The translations under genes and the position numbers were made by a program. Shown here one piece after another: positions 33,601 through 42,600 of a DNA stretch of 64,000 nucleotides. Positions within the stretch are counted from its first letter, which is position 1; the number at the start of each line of letters is the position of its first letter. Source of the DNA: Aptenodytes patagonicus (lineage: Eukaryota; Chordata; Aves; Sphenisciformes; Spheniscidae); NCBI RefSeq assembly GCF_965638725.1, contig NC_134953.1, positions 42,678,454 to 42,742,453 of the forward strand, read 5' to 3'. A model generated the notes under the pieces. The model saw nothing but the letters and a program-made list of their open reading frames with translations. It did no database searches and was not told where the DNA came from.

Positions 33601-36600
33601 GGGTGGTTTCCAGCCTGTGTAAGACCCGGTGTTGCAAGCTGCTGGCTTCTCCCCAGCGCACCTATGCTTGCACATCCCTGCTGATCTCCCCCACCACATC
33701 CCAGAGCCAGTTGATGCAAAGAGGCAAGTCCCTTGCCTGGGTGGAGACAGCCCAGCTTCTGCTGGCCCAGCCTTGGGCTCTACAGGAAGCAGCAGGTTGT
33801 TGCAGAGTGAGCAGTGGGGCTGGATGGAGCAGGAGAAAGGGATGGTGGTGGCCCAGTGACCCACCTTCTTTTCCTCCTCTCTTGTGCTGCACCTCATTTG
33901 ATACATGCATGGTGCAATGAGCCCCATCCCTACTGTCCTAGCGAGACCCATTGCCTCTTCCCACCCACAGAAGAAATACCCTGTGCTGGGATGGGATGGT
34001 GGCATCATGTCCCGATCCTCTGCAAGCTCTCTGGGTGTCTTAATAAGACCAACTGGAAGAAATCCCTCCTCTCTGTGTGCTGTGGCCACGGCTTTGCTTG
34101 CTCAGCACGGTCATGGGGTTAGCAGGGCTCGGGCAGGGACAGGGCTGAGCTGCCTGCGCTTTCAAAGCCTTCCCATCTGGAGCCCTTGCAAAGCCCATGC
34201 TAATAAGGAAGGGAGTGATTCAGAGAAGCTTTATCAGGATTTTTTTTTTTTTTTTTTTTAACTTGCCCTGCGGTTGTCTCCAAGAGACGGTCTCTGACCC
34301 ACCTCCCCCCCCCTTCCAAGTATTTTCCTACCATTTCTTAAGACCTCTTGTGGCTCCGGCGCTGCCAACAATAACAAAGCATCGCTTTGTTGGCAGACAT
34401 GGGATGGGATGGCCACATCAGGCGGGAGACGCTGTTCATAAGAGAAGAATTTGCTGGGGACCCATGAGTGCACCCGCACGCTGGCGGTGCGCCTGCCTGC
34501 AGCTGGGGCTGCCTGGCCACCTGGCAGGCTTGTTGCAACCTGCTCGGCATGCAGAGAGGATGTTTTGTGGCCAGCAGGCCATCACTTCAGATTGGAAACG
34601 CAAACTGGGTAGAATTGAGGGTGACCGAGTGACGGGCAAACCCTCTTACCTGGCCCCACTGGCAATGAGTCAGCAGGACTTTCTGCTCAGCCCCAGCTCC
34701 TGCCAGGTTGCAGATCATCCCCCTAGGAGCGCTGAGCTGTCATATGACAGCAGGTGCTGTCATCCTCCCCAGGGAGAGGCCGCACACCTCATCTGGGAGG
34801 AATGCTGGCCCTGTGGGAGATGCTTGCTTTGCCTTCTGCTCAGCTCTACCCTGGGATCCCATAAAAGCTGAGGATGTGCCCTCAGGAGAGGTCTGTCTGC
34901 TGCGGTGGTGGCTGAGGAGGTCCCTGGTGCCAAGGGTACAGCTTGATATGGGGCACCATGCAAGGGATCATCATCTTTCTCAGTGGCCCTGGTGGGACAG
35001 GACCTCTGGAGATCTGTGGCCCAGCTTCTGCAGATGGAGATCACAAGACATCCCAGAAGGAAACACTTCTTCTGGAGGGACATATCCATCCTGGGGCTCA
35101 GGGCTCAGCTAGGCTGAGCCACAGCCACCCTGACCCAGCCACAGTGACTGGAGGTTGGACTTGAGATGCCTTGAGGTCCCTTCCACCAGCACGAGGGTGA
35201 TGCTCAGGGGATCTGGCACATGGTGATACTAAAATCTCAGTAGCAGATGAGAACCAAGAGAAGGTTATTCTCTAACCCTGATGTTGCATGTTAGATCAGT
35301 CAGAGATAAGGAAGTCTCTGCTGATGAGAGCCGCTGGGCACCGGGGATCTTTGTGGTTCAGCCTGTGAGTAAGTGCTGAACTCAGTCTCCAAAAAAGGAG
35401 CTTTGTGATTGATAAGTAGGAAACCTCAGTTTCTGGCATGGCCATCTGCAGCCATGTGTCAGACACGGGAAACCAGACTTTGCTGACTCTGTTTCATTGC
35501 TGGTGACCTGTTCTTTATCTCAGGATGTGCTGGGGATTTGCGTTATTGCCCACATGCTTGCTTTCTTCTCTTCTGATTTTCCGTGTCTTTGCTGGATGCC
35601 CCCAGGGTGAGCAGCCAGGCTCCCCGTCCTGCAGCCGCCTTCCAGCAGGGCGCATGCAGACCCCATCCCCTTTCTGGGCAGGTCCTCTCTTCTGTAGCTT
35701 TTGCTCCTGGTGACCGTGGGTCTGTGCTGTTGTCTATCTTTCATGCAGAGCATCTACCCAGACCGCATCCTCTACAGTGTCCGTGCTGAAGGCAGGGACT
35801 ACTTCCTGTGGCTGGAGAAGAACAAGTGAGTATGGGTGGGCACAGCGGGACGGCCTGGGGGGAGGCTCGATTCCCACACTTGCCGTGAACATCACTTCTC
35901 CAAGGTCCAGTGTCACAACACCAGCTATCTAAGCCCTCAGCCCAGACCCTCGCTAGCAAAATATTGCATTTTTTTCCCCTCCTTGCCAAACCCACCCGGG
36001 GAGGTCATGGGCCCACTGTACCCAACCTGACCAACCTCATCCCCAAAGCTTTCCATCCTCTCCCCAAAACCGGGGTCGCTGCTGACACACCTTTCCCATC
36101 CTGCAGGGAGCTGCTGGGGCAGCATTACATCGAGACACACTACTCGGCTGACGGCACAGAGATCACGGAGAAGCCAGACATTCAGGTACGGGGGCTCTGG
36201 GGAGAGCAGTTTTCCCACTCCCGTGGGGTCCCGCCATGCTGACAGCTGGTGCAGACCCCCTTTACACATCTCCTCTTGGCTGCAGGATCACTGCTTTTAT
36301 CAGGGCCATGTGCGAGGATACGCTGACTCAGCAGTGAGCATCAGCACCTGCGGCGGGCTCAGGTAGGACCTTCGATTCCCCTGGGGCACTGCGGCTGGCT
36401 GGAGGACAGCATTGAGCCTGGCCTTGGTGCACACCATGGCGCTGCTCCTGGCAGACATGGTGCTGTGTAATGGTGAGCCGGTGTGACCAAGCCCCGGCCA
36501 GCCAGAGCTGTGCTGATGGAGGGAGAGCTCAGCTTTCCCCTGAGGAAAAGAAGAAGACATCCCTTTTCCTGCTGGCAGTGGGAGTGCTGACCGCCCTGGC

Positions 36601-39600
36601 TCGGCGCCCAGCAGGAAAGGCGCATGGTGTTTTGCAGCTAAGCTTGCTGTTTTTTGGGGGGGTTGACTCATGGCACAGGATGAGACTGGAAACCTGAGCA
36701 TGACAGGAGGTCGGGGCAGGAGTGCCCTCCCTGGGCAGCAAGGCACAGCTTGTCCCAGATCCATCCTCTCTTCCCAGGGCAGACCAGACCAAACTCACCC
36801 TGAGTGCTGCAGCCAGTGGCACAAAGGTGTGCTTGTGGTGATGCATCAGCTTGCAGGCAGCCGGCATGTCCTCCAGGCCATGCTGAGCTCCTAGAGCTGA
36901 TGGCTGGGTGCCTTTCTACAACAAAAGAAATGCATACGGTGCATCAAGCCAGCTGTGTCTCCCTCTACCCACCGGCTGCTGGCTGTGCTGGTGCTCATTC
37001 CTCAAAAGCTGCCTTGGGTCTACCTGCATTTAATGGCAGAAAGCATCCTTGCAGAGTAACCCAAGCCACCAGGTCTATGCCAGGTTGCTCAGTTTGCCAT
37101 GGAAGATTCGTACTCTGCTGTTCTCTTTCTTTTAAGATCAGCTGGCAGCCAGACATTGCAAGAGAGTAAGACAGAGAGGAAGGGGTCCCTCACAGGGGGA
37201 TGTGTGAGGAGGACAGGTGGTCCGTGGAGCACTGAGGGACCTGCAAACAACCATTTGCAGGAGAAACACCTGCTGGAGCTGTGTGGCAGCCTTACTTTGA
37301 TAGCAGGGGTTGTGTCTGCGGAGACCTTGGCTCACACAGCTTGTGCATACATGGGACACTTGATATCCTTGTGTAGTAGAACAAGATGTGCAAGGGCAGG
37401 ACAGGAGACAAGGACAATACAGACAGGGAATATGGCCCACCTTACAGAAAGCATCTTGAAGGCCAGAACTGCTCAGCAGAAATGCTGTGTTAAACCTGGC
37501 CTGGCAGCGCTGGGCAGTTCTTGCTCAACCCTGGGAAATTTCTGCTGCCCAAAGTACAGGATACTCCCCTTGCTACCAGACACAGATGCAGTGTCACGGT
37601 TTGCTCCCTCCCAGTTCAGCAGCCAGTTCCAGCCTCCCTAACAGTCCTTTTGTTCAACTGGTGCTTCTGCAGCCTCTGAAAGGAAACGCTATGGACATGG
37701 TTCCTATTTCTCCCCATCTCCCGGCATGCCCCAGGTCAGCTCAGTCCTGCAGCACCTCCTTCATGTGCTCTTGGGCCAGGAGAGGTTGCAGGGAAGATGC
37801 ATCCAGTCCCTCGCGTTGCTGTGAGCTCCTGCACCCTGTACCTCTGCACAGCAATGTGGGGCTTCATGCAATGCCCAAGGGCTGCTTGGGGCTTGCATTG
37901 AGTGTGGTTTAATGCACGTGGCCAGAAGGACCTGACTGTCACGTCCCACTAGTGGCCTGTAGCTCATCCAAGCTGCCTATGGGAACCATGAAGGGGTAGG
38001 GTGGTTTCCTAGCTGGGATTTGGCAGCTGTATTTTGTATCACAGGCACTTGCAGGGGCACATGTAGGGTCTGTCTGTGTCCTGCCAGATATCTCCCCAAC
38101 CTGACGCCTGCCCTCTCTCTTGGCAGTGGGTTTTTCCGAGTGAATGAGACCACCTTCCTGCTGGAGCCCCTGGAGGAGGATGCAGCCGGCCGGCACGCAG
38201 TGTACAGAGCAGCTCACCTGCGGGGGAAGCGTGGCACATGCGGAGAGTCTGGTGCCACCCTGGAATATGACCACGAACTGAAAATTCCTGCAGCCATGAA
38301 GCTCTATCGCTGGGTTAAGGATTGCTTTGCTTCTCTTTCCTGTAGCTGAGTTTGCAGGAGCCTAGGTCCTGTGAAGTGCAGGAGAGGAGTGGGGCCATAC
38401 TGCATCTCTTGGAGATGCTCCTCTCCCACGCATTGTTGGTTGGGTTACCCAAACATGGGTTGCTCCCAGTGGCCTAGCTCCTGGTGGGAACAAGTCCTCA
38501 GATCCTGTACCATTAGCAGGAGCATCCTCCTACCCCATGAGCTCTGTAATGCCCGCAGAGCCTCTCTCATGCCTTATCCCAGTAGCAGGCTTGGCTTTTT
38601 CCTTGTGTGTTGGAAAATGTCTGAAACACCCAGCAAAGTAGCATCAGAAAGCAGAGCTAGAAGACCTACTAGCCTTGAATAACACTGGAAGATGCCCCAG
38701 GATCCAACACATCCCACAGGAGGGTCAACCACAGGGCTCAGCAAGCTGCAGAGCTGAGGCCCTTTTTGCGCTCACTTTCCTCTTTCCTTCCAGAAATCAG
38801 CTCCGTTACACAAAGGTCCCCGATATGTGGAGCTGGTCCTGGTCGTGGACAACAAGGAGGTAAACATGGGGGGGGGCAAGCTGGTACCTGCGTTTTCACT
38901 GTCATCCACTGCAGTGAGGAGGTCGAAGCCAGCCTGGAAATCTCTCTGTGTCTTTCCCATAGTTCAGGAAACACAGGGACTTGCGCACAGTGCAGAACCG
39001 CATGAAGGAAATTGTGAACCATGTTGACAAGGTGAGCCCAGGGGTCTGGATCTGCCCTCCCCGCTCCCACACGTGCCCCGCAGTGCCAGCACGGGCCTGA
39101 ATGCGGCAGAGGAGAGATTGGTGTGGGTAGGGAGATGGAGCTGGAGCCGATCTCAAGCCCGTAGTTGGGCTGCCGTAGGGTGACCAACTCCCTTGGCCAA
39201 CAGGGTGTGCAAAGTGGACATGACAAGCAGCACAGCCCTGGGTCCTCAGGAGCACAAGACGGCTGCCTCCCAGCTCTCTCATAAGGGAAGGGGGGAGAAA
39301 TTTCTTCTTGTAACTCCTGGGAGCACGTTCCACGGCCATTCTCAAGCTGGAGTGGGTGCTAATGAGGGGAGGGTGATGGATGCAGTGCACCAAGGCGGGG
39401 CGGTTTCTGCTTGCCTTGCTTCAGCCTCACTTTTTGGTCAGCAGCGTGGGAGCAGCATCCCAGCCTTCACTGGCCAAGAGGGAGCCCAGAGGTCCCAGGG
39501 TAAACCCTGTCTATGTGGTCACCCCAGCTTGTGTTATTTATTGAGGGGGTGACAAAGCTGATATTGCACAGTGAGGTGGGGTCCTGGACTTAGTTGTGGT

Positions 39601-42600
39601 TTCCCAGGGGAGGTGGGACCTTCCCTATGCTTGTGCAGCTCAAATCCAAGCGCTCCCTGCGGGCTGTCTCCCACACCAGCTTTATCAGCCTCTTCACCTG
39701 CGGGTGGCCTTGATTGGCTTGGAAGTATGGAGCCACAAGGACAAAATCGTGGTCAGTCCCAACCCGGAGGTGACGCTGGACAACTTCCTCCACTGGCGGG
39801 AGGCAGAGCTGCTGCGGAGGAAGCCACACGACAATGCCCAGCTGATCACGTAAGGATGGGGGGGCCACCACCTCACCATCCTTGCAGCCCTGCTGCCGCC
39901 CAGGCCACATGGCCATGGTGGCATCTCAATCCCACAGGGGCATAGACTTCCACGGCACGACCGTAGGGCTCGCCAAGAAGCTTGTGATGTGCACCAGGGA
40001 CTCGGGCGGTGTGAACCAGGTGGGTCCCGCTGCCCGGGCATGCGCCGGGAGGGCAGCAGTGGTCCCACAGTCTGCACTCCCTGCATTGTATTTTCCAGAG
40101 CAGGTCTCACCTCCACTGGTCTCCAGCTTTCCCCCTCCGCAGCCTTAGGGCTGGATCTGGTTCTTGGCATCTCCGACCCTTGAGTGACTGATCCACAGAG
40201 AAGTGTTGGGGCCGCAGGGGAAAGGTAGCTGTGGAAATCCAGCTGGGTGCCTGCGGAGGGCTCTGATATACCTGAGCCCTGAAGAGCCTCCCAGACCAGC
40301 TCCGTGGACACAGGGCTTCTCCTACCACCTGTGAGATGGCTGGGACTTGGTTTGCAATTGCTCCTCAGCCATCCTGGCTGTGCTCCTCATCCCTCCCCAG
40401 GGAGGGCATCCTTTGCTGGAGTGGGAGTGGTCGGCCATGGGACCTGTGGCTGTCCAAGAACCACCACAAAGCATTGTTTCAGGGTAGCCGCTATATCTAA
40501 GCTCACTTACAGCTCTGAGAGCCCAGTCTGGAGGTCTTCAGAGGCCATGGGACCAAGTCCAGCTTTTGTCGTCCTTTACTTCAGCATGGCAGCATTAGGG
40601 AATGAATTGCAGACAGCAGCGAGACCTGGCATTGAGCAGTTGAAGAGCCCCAGTGGGCCCCATGGAGATGCTGTGGAGAGCATTTGAACCATGCTGCACT
40701 TCTTGTCCCACAGGACCACAGCACGAATCCTATCGGCGCTGCATCCACCATGGCTCACGAGATGGGGCACAACCTGGGGATGTCTCATGATGAAGACATT
40801 GCTGGCTGCCGCTGTCCTGTCCCCAAAGCTGATGGAGGATGTGTCATGGCGGCGAGTGTTGGGTGAGTGAAGGAGAAAGGGGAATATCCCTGGCCAGCAA
40901 ATATCTCAAGGTGTCCTCTGGCACTGTCCTGATGGGGTGAAGCCTGTGAGATGGTCAGGTTTGGGTGGACACTTCACTTGAAGCTGCACTTCAAAGGTCT
41001 GTTCGTGGCCCTGCAGCTTCTCCCTGGGCTGGTGACTGCAAGGGCCCTCGGGCTCTCATCTCCGCTCATCACTGCCTGTTTTTGTGCCCCTTCAGCTTGG
41101 TTTACCCCAAGCTCTTCAGCCGTTGCAGCGAGCAGGACATGTGGCAGTTCCTCGGGGACCCCAGGACCAGCTGCCTGCTGAACATCCCCAGGGCGGATGA
41201 GCTGTACGGGGGGCCGGTGTGCGGGAACCAGTTTGTAGAGCGGGGAGAGCAGTGCGACTGTGGCACGCTGGAGGTAGGGATGCTTTCTGAGAGCCCAGGA
41301 AGGAGGGTGGGCGGCAGGGACTTGAGTCCTGTCATTCAGACTCGGAAAAGCTTGTGCAAGCCTTTTCCCTGGACATGGTGCTTTGCAAGACTCATCTTCC
41401 TTATGTTCCTGACGCTTCTGCCGAAAAGTAACTTGCGGAGGATATTCATTAACTTGGATGCGTTCCCCCCCCCTTCATGTAGCTGGCTGTGATTTTTAGC
41501 AGGAGTGTGTCTAGGAAAGCTGGACATCCCCCCAGCATATCCTCCAAAGAGGTGATCCAAGGAGGGGAACATCATGGCATGTTGTTCTTTCAAAAGCCAT
41601 GTTCAACTTTTCCTCATCCCTAACGGCCCATTACTGCATCGCAGGGAGGAGATTTAAGACAAATGGCCAGGTGATGTCTCTGGGATAAATCCCTGGGTCA
41701 CAGCCCTGCTCTGGGACCTGAAGGGATGCTCCCCTGATGCAGAGAGCACAGAGATCATCCTGTTTTCTCCTTCCTGGAGATGTGCAAAGGGTGCTACCAG
41801 AGAGCAGGGGCCCAGGTCAGGCCCCATCTTCTGAAAAAAAAATCTCTTCTGGTCCTTTGGTTTGGTGTTGGTAATGGGGGTAAACAGGCAGCAGGACTGG
41901 TTCACACCTGGGATGATGCTGTGGTTTTGCCCCATGGTTCACCCCATGGTGGCTACGCTGCCATTGGCACCTGGTGACGTGGCAACTGGGGTCCCCCCCA
42001 GAAAAGGGTCTTTCAGGGGACTTTCAGGATGGTTTCAGTCCCTTCCTGTCTCACAGGAGTGCTCCGACCGCTGCTGTAATGCCACCACTTGCCAGCTGAG
42101 AGAGGGAGCCGAGTGCTCCCAGGGGGACTGCTGCCAGGACTGCAAGGTACTGCTGCCGTTGGGGGGACCAACTTGGCAGGGAAGGGAGCTGGTGGGTGTG
42201 CAGTCCTGCCCCGGGCTCCTCCAGAGCTTCCCGGTAGAGGCAAGGTGTGTCCATAGCCCACTGGAGAGCCTGAAGGCCCTCTGTAGCAGCCTGCCCAGAG
42301 CCAAATGAACCCAGTGGTTTTGGGGGTAATCACACTTTCCATTCAATGCTCTCACTACATGGGACAGTCAGCATCTTGGGTGGGAAGCGGTTAGGAAGGT
42401 GAAGCAGCCTCTGTTTCTGGCATCCTGGAGCCCAGGTCCCCTGGCGCTGTTAGGTTAGGTGCAGGATGAAAGGACTGGTCAATGTTCAGAAGCAATCAGT
42501 GTGGCCCATTCCTGATTTGGGAAACCAACCTGCCTCTTCGGCTCCATTCATCCAAGAGAAGGTTGAGTTACATGCATTGGTTCCTGCACACAGGCATAAG

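Larger units (their letters stand above)
30522..35748 (+). other. ADAM8 introns 1 and 2
   Basis: Intron 1 (30522-31766) is GC-rich and continues the CpG island. Intron 2 (31877-35748) is 3.9 kb with a long poly-T run at about 34240-34259 and a possible 50-bp CR1 scrap near 35145. No extra exon is needed to complete the protein. Confidence 0.7.

Noticed and set aside
37099-37641. Plus-strand open frame of 180 codons in ADAM8 intron 5
   Set aside because: The ADAM8 exons around it join in frame without it, and its composition resembles no known domain.
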